Made by a program: the position numbers and the translations under genes
Part shown: positions 8,246 through 16,715 of the stretch, piece after piece
How the letters are laid out: each line of letters opens with the position of its first letter
Position numbering within the stretch: position 1 is the stretch's first letter
DNA from: Polaribacter sp. L3A8
Lineage (GTDB): Bacteria > Bacteroidota > Bacteroidia > Flavobacteriales > Flavobacteriaceae
Direction: 5' to 3'
NCBI RefSeq assembly: GCF_009796785.1
Contig: NZ_CP047026.1
Location: forward strand, 806,001-870,000
Length of the DNA: 64,000 nucleotides
Notes under the pieces: model-generated
The model's input: only the letters and a program-made list of their open reading frames with translations
Database searches by the model: none
What the model was told of the DNA's origin: nothing

Positions 8246-8751
8246 CAACAAAAGGTAGCATTATATTAAATCAATTGCAAATTTCTCAGAAAATTAGAAG
8301 AATTGCATATCAGATATACGAAACTAATAGTTCGGAAAAAGAGATTATACTAGCAGGTATTGTTGGTAATGGCTACCTTTTTGCTGAAAAATTATTAGAA
8401 GTTTTGGAAGAGATATCACCTTTAAAAGTAACTATTTGTAAAGTTAATATTGATAAAAAACATCCTTTAAAACCTGTTACTACTTCTTTAGAAATTGCAG
8501 ACTACAAAAACAAGTCTTTAATTTTAGTTGATGATGTTTTAAGCTCTGGAACTACTTTAATATACGGAATTAAACATTTTTTAGATGTTCCGTTAAAACG
8601 ATTTAAAACAGCAGTTTTAGTGAATAGAAACCATAAAAAATACCCTGTAAAGGCAGACTTTAAGGGCATTTCTTTATCTACTTCTATAAAAGAACACATA
8701 CAAGTAGAGTTTTCTACAAAAGAAACTGAAGCGATTGCTTATTTAGTTTAA
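8242..8751 (+). CDS. Phosphoribosyltransferase-domain protein (PyrR-like)
   Basis: The 169-residue protein has a type I PRTase fold with the PRPP-binding loop ILVDDVLSSGTT near residues 93-104 and an upstream strand IILAGIVGNGYLFA. It resembles the PyrR/hypoxanthine PRTase group; the substrate base cannot be read from the sequence. It overlaps the S4 gene by 4 bases. At its 3' end it overlaps shikimate kinase tail-to-tail by 9 bases (8743-8751). Confidence 0.85.
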   Translation: MTTKGSIILNQLQISQKIRRIAYQIYETNSSEKEIILAGIVGNGYLFAEKLLEVLEEISPLKVTICKVNIDKKHPLKPVTTSLEIADYKNKSLILVDDVLSSGTTLIYGIKHFLDVPLKRFKTAVLVNRNHKKYPVKADFKGISLSTSIKEHIQVEFSTKETEAIAYLV

Positions 8752-9258
8752 GATTGTTGCTAACTCTTCTGCGACTTCCATTTTTGTTTTATGGTCTATT
8801 TTTAGGCGTGTTTTTGCTTGCTCGTAATAAGGACGTCTTTCAAAAAGGTGTTTCGCAACAAACTCAGGTATTTTATCATCACCTAAAGAAGCTATTAAAG
8901 GACGTTTACTTTTCTTTCTAATTAAACGCTCTATCATCGTTGCTGTACCTCCTTCTAAATAAATAGATATCGTTTCTCCTTTATTAATTTCTTCCATATT
9001 ATTTGCATAACAAGGCGTTCCGCCACCTAAAGCAAGGATAAAATTTTCATCTTTGGCCAAAATTTCTTTCAAATAGGTGTTTTCTATTAACCTAAAATAC
9101 ACTTCTCCTTTGGTTTCAAATATTTTAGAAATAGGCATTCCTTCTTTCTCAATAATATAGTCATCCAAGTCTAAAAACTTCATAGACAACTTTTTAGAAA
9201 GTCGTTTACCAATACTTGATTTTCCCGAAGCCATATACCCTAATAATACTATTTTCAT
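8743..9258 (-). CDS. aroK: Shikimate kinase
   Basis: Phosphorylates shikimate in aromatic amino-acid synthesis. The 171-residue length is typical. Visible motifs are the P-loop GYMASGKSS (residues 7-15), LDLDDYIIEKEG (shikimate-binding Asp), ALGGGTPC, and the lid plus second Arg region KRPLI and ERRPYYEQA. The gene is convergent with the phosphoribosyltransferase gene, overlapping by 9 bases. Confidence 0.95.
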   Translation of the reverse strand: MKIVLLGYMASGKSSIGKRLSKKLSMKFLDLDDYIIEKEGMPISKIFETKGEVYFRLIENTYLKEILAKDENFILALGGGTPCYANNMEEINKGETISIYLEGGTATMIERLIRKKSKRPLIASLGDDKIPEFVAKHLFERRPYYEQAKTRLKIDHKTKMEVAEELATILN

Positions 9259-9329
9259 TGATTTTTATTTTTATGCAAATATCTATAATTTTTTTTCAAT
9301 TTAATACTAATAGTTCCAATGTTTGATTG

Positions 9330-9337
9330 TATATTTG
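9330..9337 (+). promoter_or_regulatory. -7 box for the tRNA-Lys/tRNA-Leu unit
   Basis: TATATTTG is an exact TAnnTTTG match, ending 18 bases before the 5' end of tRNA-Lys. No clear -33 box is seen at the usual distance. Confidence 0.55.
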
Positions 9338-9355
9338 CAACCGGTTTACAAAATA

Positions 9356-9428
9356 GACCTGGTAGCTCAGTTGGTAGAGCATCTCCCTTTTAAGGAGAGG
9401 GTCCTGGGTTCGAGCCCCAGCCCGGTCA
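9356..9428 (+). tRNA. tRNA-Lys (anticodon UUU)
   Basis: A full cloverleaf folds by eye: D-arm GCTC...GAGC, anticodon stem TCTCC/GGAGA with loop CTTTTAA (anticodon TTT), T-arm CTGGG-TTCGAGC-CCCAG, discriminator A at 9428. CCA is not encoded. The acceptor stem GACCTGG/CCCGGTC has one mismatch, U5 opposite C68; the other six pairs are standard. Confidence 0.93.
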
Positions 9429-9436
9429 CAAAAAAA

Positions 9437-9466
9437 AAGGTTAAGCACATGCTTAACCTTTTTTTA
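9437..9466 (+). terminator. Terminator between the two tRNAs
   Basis: AAGGTTAAGC (9437-9446), loop ACAT, GCTTAACCTT (9451-9460), then T-run. It would separate tRNA-Lys from tRNA-Leu transcription or act as a leaky stop. Confidence 0.75.
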
Positions 9467-9478
9467 CTTTAATAAAAA

Positions 9479-9562
9479 GCGCACGTGGCGAAATTGGTAG
9501 ACGCGCAGCCTTGAGGGGGCTGTGTTCGCAAGAACGTGGAAGTTCGAATCTTCTCGTGCGCA
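9479..9562 (+). tRNA. tRNA-Leu (anticodon GAG)
   Basis: A class II cloverleaf of 84 nt: acceptor GCGCACG/CGTGCGC perfectly paired, anticodon stem CAGCC/GGCTG with loop TTGAGGG (anticodon GAG), long variable arm TGTTCGCAAGAACGT, T-arm GGAAG-TTCGAAT-CTTCT, discriminator A. It reads CUC and CUU codons. Confidence 0.95.
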
Positions 9563-9730
9563 CTTTTACACTTCTTTTAGATTTCAATTTTTTTTAAATT
9601 AGTGTAAACACTATCTTATTTTATTACAAGTAGATATTTTTAACACTACAATTTCATCATCAGTAAAAAAATCGCATGGTTTTACAATAAAATTAACCTT
9701 TTTAAGCGCTTTTATTACTATTATTGCAAT

Positions 9731-10534
9731 ATGCAAAGACTATTATATATATTGTGCTTATTCGCATCTTTAAGTACATCCTCTCAGAACGATACCTTAC
9801 GTGTTACAACACTAAAAGGACAAATTATTCACGCAAAAACTAAAAAAGCTTTAAGTGCTGCACACATATTAAATCTAAATAGTGTACAAGGTACAATTAC
9901 CAACGATAGAGGTTTTTTTGAAATGCCAACAAAAGCGAATGACACTATTTTAGTTTCGTATTTAGGGTTTGCGTCTATAAAACTAAAAATAACAAACGAT
10001 TTATTAAAAGGAAACGAATTGTTAATTGCTTTATATGAAAAACCAGAAGAAATTAGAGAAGTTGTTATAAAATCTACCAAATTAATTGGAGTTTTAGAAA
10101 TTGACATAAAACAAGTACCTAAGGATCGATTTACAAGGATTAAAATTAATGGAATACCACAGACCTATGAAGTAGGTAAACCTAAAGGAAAAGACTTCTC
10201 CTCGCCTATTGCCGCATTGTTTCAACCTGTTGATTTTTTATACAATCTGTTTGGTAAAAAACCTAAACAATTACAAAAATTACAAAAATTGAAGAATGAA
10301 GACAATTTACGTAAAATGTTATCAGGTAAGTTTGACAGAGAGGTTATGATGGAATATCTACAAATGGATAGACAAGAGCTTACTGAGTTATTAACCGATT
10401 GTAACTACTCTGAATATTTTATTAAAAAGGCTTCTGATTTACAAATGATTGAAGCTGTATTAGATTGCTACGAAAACTACAAAGCACTTAAAAAAGGAAA
10501 GATTGAGCGTGATAAAATTCCTGTAAAGAATTAA
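9731..10534 (+). CDS. Secreted protein with carboxypeptidase-regulatory-like domain
   Basis: The 267-residue protein has a Sec-type N-terminus (MQRLLYILCLFASLSTSSQ). A CarboxypepD-regulatory-like beta-sandwich follows at about residues 27-100 (LKGQIIHAKTKKALSAAHI, then VSYLGFASIKLKI), the module seen at the front of TonB receptors. The remaining 165 residues are helical and charged without a recognised domain. There is no beta-barrel, so it is not a receptor. Such proteins are common and uncharacterised in Flavobacteria. It stands alone, with a terminator 46 bases downstream. Confidence 0.7.
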   Translation: MQRLLYILCLFASLSTSSQNDTLRVTTLKGQIIHAKTKKALSAAHILNLNSVQGTITNDRGFFEMPTKANDTILVSYLGFASIKLKITNDLLKGNELLIALYEKPEEIREVVIKSTKLIGVLEIDIKQVPKDRFTRIKINGIPQTYEVGKPKGKDFSSPIAALFQPVDFLYNLFGKKPKQLQKLQKLKNEDNLRKMLSGKFDREVMMEYLQMDRQELTELLTDCNYSEYFIKKASDLQMIEAVLDCYENYKALKKGKIERDKIPVKN

Positions 10535-10580
10535 TTACTTTAACTGCTATATGCTCTTAACAAGCATAATAAATATTTAA

Positions 10581-10614
10581 AAGTCTTGAGAATTTTCTCA
10601 AGGCTTTTTTTTGT
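10581..10614 (+). terminator. Intrinsic terminator
   Basis: AAGTCTTGAGAA and TTCTCAAGGCTT form the stem (10581-10606, one G-T pair), followed by TTTTTTTT. Confidence 0.8.
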
Positions 10615-11004
10615 ATTGAAAAAGGCCAAAAACACGAATGCTTTTGACCTTAATCAACTATTAAAACTAACTTAACTATAACTAAAAATACCTTTACTCT
10701 TATTTAGAATGATCCTTTCCTTAGTTTAACACAAGTTATAAAATCACTCTTTTAAATGAATTGTACTTGTATTCTTAACTCTCCTTAACTTTCATCATCA
10801 ACTACATTAATAAGACTAAGAAGAAACACTTTAGTTACATCTAAAAAATGAGTTTAACAAAATTTTAAGTATTAAAGAAAAAAGCATAAAAAAAATCCAG
10901 CGTTAGCTGGATTTTTCAATTGATATTTATTTGTAAAAAATATATTAACTACCTTTAAAATTGTTTGCCTTACAGCAACAGAAATTTATAATAAGTTAAA
11001 CTTC
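10615..11004. other. Non-coding gap with a second terminator
   Basis: About 390 AT-rich bases. An imperfect hairpin lies at 10622-10651 without a T-run. A clear bidirectional hairpin follows at 10888-10916. No ORF with a plausible start and no RNA gene was recognised. Confidence 0.5.
10888..10916. terminator. Bidirectional intrinsic terminator
   Basis: AAAAATCCAGC (10891-10901), loop GTTA, GCTGGATTTTT (10906-10916). It ends the minus-strand SPFH gene whose stop is at 11005. Confidence 0.85.
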
Positions 11005-11835
11005 TTATTGATTTCCTAAAATAATTGGCATTCCAGATTTTCCAGAACCAATTACAATTACTTTACTGTTTGTAGATTTAGCCAATTCTACAGTAGCCTG
11101 AATTCCTTTTTCTTGTAAAATCTTATCAGATAAAGAAGCATTCAATATTTTGTTTGCTACAGCTTTACCTTCTGCATCAATTCTTTGTCTTTCTGCTTCT
11201 TTCTTTGCTTTAGAGATTCTAAACTCGTATTCTAAAGATTCTTGTTCTTGTTTTAATTTTGTTTCAATAGCAATTCTAATTGTAGAAGGCAACTTTACAT
11301 CTTCCACTAAAACTCTTGTAACTGATAAAAATTGATCTCTTAAAACAATTTTAATTTCGTCTAAAATTTCCTGCTCAATTACATCTCTTTTACTAGAATA
11401 TAATTGCTCTGGAGTATAACGACCTACAACGCTTCTTGCCGCTGCATTAATAGCAGGATCTAACAACTCACGCTCATAATCTTCTCCTTTTGTTTTAATT
11501 AACTTACCTAAATTAGAAAATTCTGGCTCGTACCAAATAGTTCCGTTTACTTTAACTTCTAGTCCGTTTACAGAAAGTACATTCATTTCATCTGAAATTG
11601 ATTGCTGACGCACTTTTCTTACGATCATTCTATTCCAAGGTGCAACAATCTGAAATCCTTCTCCGTACGTTTTTTCTGTATTAATACCATCTCCTAAAGC
11701 TTCAAAAATTACCCCTCCTTCTCCAGGACCAATAGTTACTGTAGATTTAGAGAATAAAATTATAACTATTACTGCTAATATGATAAAAAAAACGCCCCCT
11801 TTAGGAAACTTAATATCCATTTGATTATTCGCCAT
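11005..11835 (-). CDS. Prohibitin-like SPFH-domain membrane protein
   Basis: The 276-residue protein has a short cytoplasmic N-terminus, one membrane segment (about residues 14-31) and a band-7/SPFH domain: VTIGPGEGGVIFEALG, GEGFQIVAPW and EVKVNGTIWYEPE. A charged coiled-coil follows (KLKQEQESLEYEFRISKAKKEAERQR), then a conserved hydrophobic tail. This is the bacterial prohibitin layout, which forms large ring assemblies that organise membrane proteins and proteases; that role is inferred from the family. A good promoter lies just upstream. Confidence 0.9.
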   Translation of the reverse strand: MANNQMDIKFPKGGVFFIILAVIVIILFSKSTVTIGPGEGGVIFEALGDGINTEKTYGEGFQIVAPWNRMIVRKVRQQSISDEMNVLSVNGLEVKVNGTIWYEPEFSNLGKLIKTKGEDYERELLDPAINAAARSVVGRYTPEQLYSSKRDVIEQEILDEIKIVLRDQFLSVTRVLVEDVKLPSTIRIAIETKLKQEQESLEYEFRISKAKKEAERQRIDAEGKAVANKILNASLSDKILQEKGIQATVELAKSTNSKVIVIGSGKSGMPIILGNQ

Positions 11836-11858
11836 TTATTTTTGTTTTTAAATTCTTT

Positions 11859-11889
11859 CAAATTTACAATATAACTTCATTAAAAACAA
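11859..11889 (-). promoter_or_regulatory. Promoter of the SPFH gene
   Basis: On the minus strand: TTG (11889-11887), 20-base spacer, TAAATTTG (11866-11859), an exact -7 box 24 bases upstream of the ATG at 11835. Confidence 0.7.
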
Positions 11890-11968
11890 TCTATATCAGC
11901 ACAATCTTCCTTAGGTTTTTTCAATTGTACACATGCAAATTATAACTAAAAACAGCAACAATTAAATA

Positions 11969-12355
11969 CTAATCTAATCGATCTTTAACATATTCAATTT
12001 CTGTTTTTCCATGCTTTTTAGGCTGACCATTTTCATCTAAAGAAACCATCACTATTTTGTCTATCTCTATAATGGTTTTTCTAGTTAACTTATTTCTAAC
12101 ACTACAGGTTAGTGTCATTGAAGTATTTCCGAATTTTAAAACATCAATTCCTATTTCAATAATATCTCCTTGTTTTGCAGAACTTATAAAATCTATTTCA
12201 GACATATATTTTGTTACTGTTCTTGCGGTTTCTAATTGAATAATGGCATAAATAGCCACCTCTTCATCAATAAATTGCAATAATCTACCACCAAATAAAG
12301 TTCCATTCGGATTTAAATCTTCTGGTTTTATCCATTTTCTTGTGTGAAATCTCAT
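11969..12355 (-). CDS. Acyl-CoA thioesterase, hotdog fold
   Basis: The 128-residue protein matches the YciA/BACH-type hotdog thioesterases that hydrolyse acyl-CoA. The active-site region NPNGTLFGGRLLQFIDEEVAIYA sits near residues 15-37, with the catalytic Asp on the hotdog helix. The strands DFISSAKQGDIIEIGIDVLKFGNTSM and a C-terminal MVSLDENGQPKKH follow. Chain-length preference is unknown. It lies 15 bases downstream of the VWA-like gene and is probably co-transcribed with it. Confidence 0.85.
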   Translation of the reverse strand: MRFHTRKWIKPEDLNPNGTLFGGRLLQFIDEEVAIYAIIQLETARTVTKYMSEIDFISSAKQGDIIEIGIDVLKFGNTSMTLTCSVRNKLTRKTIIEIDKIVMVSLDENGQPKKHGKTEIEYVKDRLD

Positions 12356-12370
12356 ATAAAATTTTGTTTT

Positions 12371-14398
12371 TTAAATTTTCCCATAATATTTTCTAACAAA
12401 CCATTCTACTGTAAGTAAAGCTATTACAAAAAATAAAACCCACTGCCAATCAATTAAGTGTTGCTCTTTTACAATTGATTTTTGGGTGGTATAAAATGAT
12501 TTATCAGCTAAAATTGCTTTCTTTAATTTTTCTACTTCATCTTTAAAATACAACTTCCCTCCTGATTTATCAGCTAATTTTAATAGTTTTTTTGAATCTG
12601 CATTCGTAAACTGTTCTTCAATTTGGTTAGCTGTTACTTTAAACTTACCATGTTTCTTTATTTGTTGTCCAATTACTGATACTATATAACTGTAATCTCC
12701 AGGACCTAAATTCTCTATTTCTGTTTGATAAGAGTTATTCATTAAAGAAAAAGGTATTTTTGTTTCCTTTTTAGTATCTGTATTTGTAATCGCAATCTCT
12801 AAGGAGGCTCTTGCATCGAATTGATAGTTTTTATCCAAATAAAAGGCAGATATATCTATTACAGCAGCATCAGAATACAAACTTTCTGCATGTACATCTA
12901 ATCGATTTCTCTTTTTAGTAGATGCTAAATATTGTACTAAGTTTCCTATAAATGTATCGAAATCTTGAAAAGAATTGGAGTTTAAAAAACTAGCGGCTCT
13001 CCACCTCCATAAACCTTCTCCTAATAAAATAGCAGACTTTTGATTATTGATTTCTAAAGTTGCTAATAAAGGCTGTTTGGTTTGTAATCCGTTAATATTT
13101 TGAAATAATAATGTTTGGTATTCTCTAGAAATTGCTACCTCTCCAAATTGATCTTTAAGCGGAGGAAATTGATTAAAACCGATATCCTTTTGTAAAAAAG
13201 TTAAAAATGAATTACTAAAAAAGGCTCCATAATTTTCTGTTTGATGAAGTACCTTTTTAGAGACCCCTAATTGTTTTTTATTGATAAAATTCCAATCTGA
13301 ATTTGCTCCCGAAATTAAAAAATAGTTGCTATTACTCGTTTTAATATCAATTAAAACCTTATTAAACTTATTATTTGGTTGATACAACATAATTAATTGA
13401 TAGTCATTAATTTGACTTTTAAAATCATCAATTAAAAAAACAGAAACAGCACGTTGTTTATTGCTTTCTATCGATTTTTTTAATGTCCCTAAATCTGGAT
13501 GTAAAACAGAAGCTAAAATCAGTACTTTTGTTTGCTCATCTATTACTTCTACAGAGAAACTTTTAACGTTATTCTTTGTGTTTTTTTCCCCTTCAATTTT
13601 ACGAATAGAAGCTGTGTAATACTGCAGTCCTTCTTTAGTAGAAGTTAAATTTGTTGTGATTGTTTTAGAATTATCCGTTGCAGAAAACTGCACCTGTTTT
13701 GTAAAAACGGTTTTTCCTTTTTTAACTATCGAAAACTGAGAAATAACGTTTTCTTTACCTTCATAATTCAGTAATACTTCTACGGGAAATTTATTTTTGA
13801 TGTAACTGTATTTATTAACGCTTAACTGACTTATTTTTAAATCTTTATAAAGAGTAGTATCCCCAAAAACAACTGGATATATTTTTTGCTTAGCATTGAT
13901 AAACTCATAATCATTCCCTATTGTTTGGTTTCCGTCTGTTAATAATACTATTGGTGCAATTTTATGCTCATATAATTGATTTACTGTAGTTATTGCTTTG
14001 TAAATATTAGTTTCTCTATCTAAAAAAGAAAGGCTGTCTAAACGGTTTAATTTCCTTCCGAAAGAAAAGGCATTAATATCAAATTTATCAGCAATACTTC
14101 TATCATTTTGAATCTCTTGTAAAAAAAGGGATATGTTTTTATCTTCCTTAAAAAAGGGAATGGATTTAGAATCATCAACCAAAACAGTTAAGACAGGTTT
14201 TATGTTTTCATTCTCAATACTCTTAATTGTTGGGTTTATCAATAATAAAAGCAACAAAAAAAGACTCACTGTTTTTAAAACAAATAATAATACATTAATT
14301 TTTGCGCTATTTTTTTGTTTAAAAAAATACTGAAAATAAGCTATTGAAACACTCAATAACAAAGCTAGAATACAATAAATAACAGTGGTAGTTTGCAA
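12371..14398 (-). CDS. VWA-like membrane protein
   Basis: The 675-residue protein has two N-terminal membrane segments (about residues 5-25 and 35-56) and one at the C-terminus (IDWQWVLFFVIALLTVEWFV). Between them a von Willebrand A-like domain starts at residue 68, with MIDAS residues DDSKS (75-79), Thr130 and TDG (154-156). The remainder is predicted extracytoplasmic beta-sandwich sequence. The layout matches flavobacterial BatA/BatB-like proteins of unknown function. The start is a TTG at 14398; no in-frame ATG lies nearby. The thioesterase gene follows after 15 bases. Confidence 0.75.
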   Translation of the reverse strand: MQTTTVIYCILALLLSVSIAYFQYFFKQKNSAKINVLLFVLKTVSLFLLLLLLINPTIKSIENENIKPVLTVLVDDSKSIPFFKEDKNISLFLQEIQNDRSIADKFDINAFSFGRKLNRLDSLSFLDRETNIYKAITTVNQLYEHKIAPIVLLTDGNQTIGNDYEFINAKQKIYPVVFGDTTLYKDLKISQLSVNKYSYIKNKFPVEVLLNYEGKENVISQFSIVKKGKTVFTKQVQFSATDNSKTITTNLTSTKEGLQYYTASIRKIEGEKNTKNNVKSFSVEVIDEQTKVLILASVLHPDLGTLKKSIESNKQRAVSVFLIDDFKSQINDYQLIMLYQPNNKFNKVLIDIKTSNSNYFLISGANSDWNFINKKQLGVSKKVLHQTENYGAFFSNSFLTFLQKDIGFNQFPPLKDQFGEVAISREYQTLLFQNINGLQTKQPLLATLEINNQKSAILLGEGLWRWRAASFLNSNSFQDFDTFIGNLVQYLASTKKRNRLDVHAESLYSDAAVIDISAFYLDKNYQFDARASLEIAITNTDTKKETKIPFSLMNNSYQTEIENLGPGDYSYIVSVIGQQIKKHGKFKVTANQIEEQFTNADSKKLLKLADKSGGKLYFKDEVEKLKKAILADKSFYTTQKSIVKEQHLIDWQWVLFFVIALLTVEWFVRKYYGKI

Positions 14399-14465
14399 TG
14401 ATTTTTATTTAAGTTGAAAGATATAAATAACTATTGAAAAATGAATGCTAATTTTTTGAGTCTTT

Positions 14466-15314
14466 CTATGAATTTTTCAATTTAGATTTATACCAAATAT
14501 TTAAAATTAAGCCACCAATAATTAAGGCAATTCCTAAGAAACTATAAAAAGTATAAATTTCTCCAAATAAAAAGACTCCAAAAGTAGCCGTATAAATTAC
14601 TTCGAAATACTTTATAGGAGCCACAATATTGGTGGATGCTGTTTGAAATGCTTTGGTCATATAAACTTGGCCAACATAACCAAAAACACCTAATAACAAC
14701 AAAAAGAGCCATTCAATTCCTTTAGGAGTTGCCCAATTATTAATAGAAAGTACACCTCCTAAAACTGTAGCAAACAACATAAAATAATTTACAATTACAA
14801 TAGGATGCTCGCTTTTTCCTATTTTATTGATAATAACATACACAAGACCACTTAATACAGATGCTAATAAAACGAGAATTAACCCCGTTGTATTTATCTG
14901 ATGATCAAATCCTTTTAAAACAAAAACACCAACAAGTGAAATTATAAAAAAGAACCATTGTAAAGGTTTAATTTTTTCTTTTAATAAAAACACTGCAAAA
15001 ATAGCCGAAAAAATTGGTGCAATATATCTTATAGATACGGCAGTACCAATAGATAAATATTTTACAGACATAAAAAAAAGAATCATAGAAGTGGTACCTG
15101 CTAATGCTCTTAATATTAATAATTTATTATTTTTACCAATCATGGGTATTTTATTTTTTAATAAAAAACCAAACGTAAAAAACAGCGAACCTAAAGACCT
15201 AAAAAACACAATTTCGAAGGTTGGCACATCTTTTAAATATTTTACAGTAGAATTCATACAAGCAAAAGCAAGTGTACTTATCAACATGTATTTAATCGCT
15301 TTTTTTACATTCAA
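14466..15314 (-). CDS. EamA/DMT-family transporter
   Basis: The 282-residue protein has ten hydrophobic segments arranged as two EamA halves; the second starts near residue 145. It contains the family features RSLGSLFFTFGF, IRYIAPIFSAIFAVFLLKEKIKPLQW and APIKYFEVIYTATFGVFLFGE. It is a predicted exporter of small metabolites, substrate unknown. The start is a TTG at 15314, giving a basic cytoplasmic N-terminus (MNVKKAIKY); an ATG at 15287 is the alternative. It is the last gene of a three-transporter minus-strand run. Confidence 0.85.
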   Translation of the reverse strand: MNVKKAIKYMLISTLAFACMNSTVKYLKDVPTFEIVFFRSLGSLFFTFGFLLKNKIPMIGKNNKLLILRALAGTTSMILFFMSVKYLSIGTAVSIRYIAPIFSAIFAVFLLKEKIKPLQWFFFIISLVGVFVLKGFDHQINTTGLILVLLASVLSGLVYVIINKIGKSEHPIVIVNYFMLFATVLGGVLSINNWATPKGIEWLFLLLLGVFGYVGQVYMTKAFQTASTNIVAPIKYFEVIYTATFGVFLFGEIYTFYSFLGIALIIGGLILNIWYKSKLKNS

Positions 15315-15379
15315 AATTAAGGGCTATTTTTTTTAAAACAATACCTAAAAAGGTTTTCATATTTAACAACAAAACTATA

Positions 15380-16711
15380 TTATATATCTGGTTTTAAAGA
15401 ATTATCTGGTTTTCTTAAAGTTAAAGAGCCTATGAATAAAAAAACTAAAAAAGACAATAAAACATAACTGATATACCGATAACTTCCAAAAATAGTAAAA
15501 CAATAACTAAATAAACTTGGTGCCAATGCACTTGCTATTACTAAAAAACTCATTACTTTACCTGTAATAGCACCTAAATAATTTCTACCAAAATAACGTG
15601 GCCAAGTAACTGCATTTACAACTGCAAAAAGTCCACTATACACCCCTAAGCCAATAATTAAAAGATAAATTCCTATTGTAGTGTCTAAAATTAAAAGTCC
15701 AACAGCAGCCAAAAAACCACTAAAAATCATGATAAAAAGATAAAATTTATGCTGAATATAATCACTTAAAATATTTGCAAGTGTAGACACCGAAATAGCT
15801 ATTATAGAAATGGGTAAAAAAACAGCTATAGCATCTGTTTTTTCATAACCTTGTGTTTTAAAAATTGAAACTACATGAAAGGTAAACCCAGTACTAAAAA
15901 AACTGTTAAAGGCTAAAGCCAAACCAAACATCCAAAAAGCTCTAGTTTTTTTAGCTTCTTCTAAGGTAAAATTGATTTCAGAATTATTAATTTTCTTCTT
16001 ACTTTTCTTTTTAGAAATAAATCCATCAGGAATTAAACCAAAATCTTCTGGTTTATTTCTATAAAACTGAAGGATTAAAAAACTAAAAATAAACAAACAA
16101 ACCGCTAATATTTGCCAACTTACCTCCCATCCATTTTTATCAATTAAATAATTAAACAAAATTGGCGAACTAGAAAAACCTAATGAAACTGCAATACTGC
16201 TAATAGAATTTACTTTACCTCGGTTTTTATCAAACCACATCATTACCATATTTCTAGAAGACATGGTTAATACTCCTTGTCCGCAAAAACGTACTAAAAA
16301 AAACAAAAAACTTAGCAACACAAAAGGAATTAACCAAGATTTTAAGTTTAAAAATAATTTTAGGTGATTACTAATGCCTTCTGAATAAGAAAAAAGAATT
16401 AGTGCGACTCCTAAAAAAAAAGCAGCAAAAAAAGCTACAAATCTTGCCCCAAACTTATCAAACAACCTTCCTGCCTTTGTTACAAAAAAAGCACTGACTA
16501 AAGTACCTATTAAATAAGCGTTGCTAAATTGGTTTCTTGTTAAGCCCAAAGCATCTTTTACAGGATCTGTAAACACAGAAACCCCAACAGTCTGCCCCGG
16601 AATACTAAATAAAACGCCAATACTACCTATAATTAAAACGACATAACCGTAAAAAAAAGGCCATTTTTTAGGGTTGATAAAAGAAAATGAATTTATATTT
16701 TTCATCATCAT
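15380..16711 (-). CDS. Major facilitator superfamily transporter
   Basis: The 443-residue protein has twelve predicted membrane segments. The loop between segments 2 and 3 has KAGRLFDKFGARF, the MFS motif A variant. A long basic cytoplasmic loop (about residues 228-250, KKKSKKK) separates the two halves. The start of the protein (FFYGYVVLIIGSIGVLFSIPGQTVGVSVF) resembles the oxalate/formate-antiporter (OFA) and monocarboxylate branch. Substrate is unknown. The start follows the stop of the adjacent EamA gene by 4 bases, so they form an operon. Three consecutive ATGs are possible starts. Confidence 0.87.
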   Translation of the reverse strand: MMMKNINSFSFINPKKWPFFYGYVVLIIGSIGVLFSIPGQTVGVSVFTDPVKDALGLTRNQFSNAYLIGTLVSAFFVTKAGRLFDKFGARFVAFFAAFFLGVALILFSYSEGISNHLKLFLNLKSWLIPFVLLSFLFFLVRFCGQGVLTMSSRNMVMMWFDKNRGKVNSISSIAVSLGFSSSPILFNYLIDKNGWEVSWQILAVCLFIFSFLILQFYRNKPEDFGLIPDGFISKKKSKKKINNSEINFTLEEAKKTRAFWMFGLALAFNSFFSTGFTFHVVSIFKTQGYEKTDAIAVFLPISIIAISVSTLANILSDYIQHKFYLFIMIFSGFLAAVGLLILDTTIGIYLLIIGLGVYSGLFAVVNAVTWPRYFGRNYLGAITGKVMSFLVIASALAPSLFSYCFTIFGSYRYISYVLLSFLVFLFIGSLTLRKPDNSLKPDI

Positions 16712-16715
16712 TATT

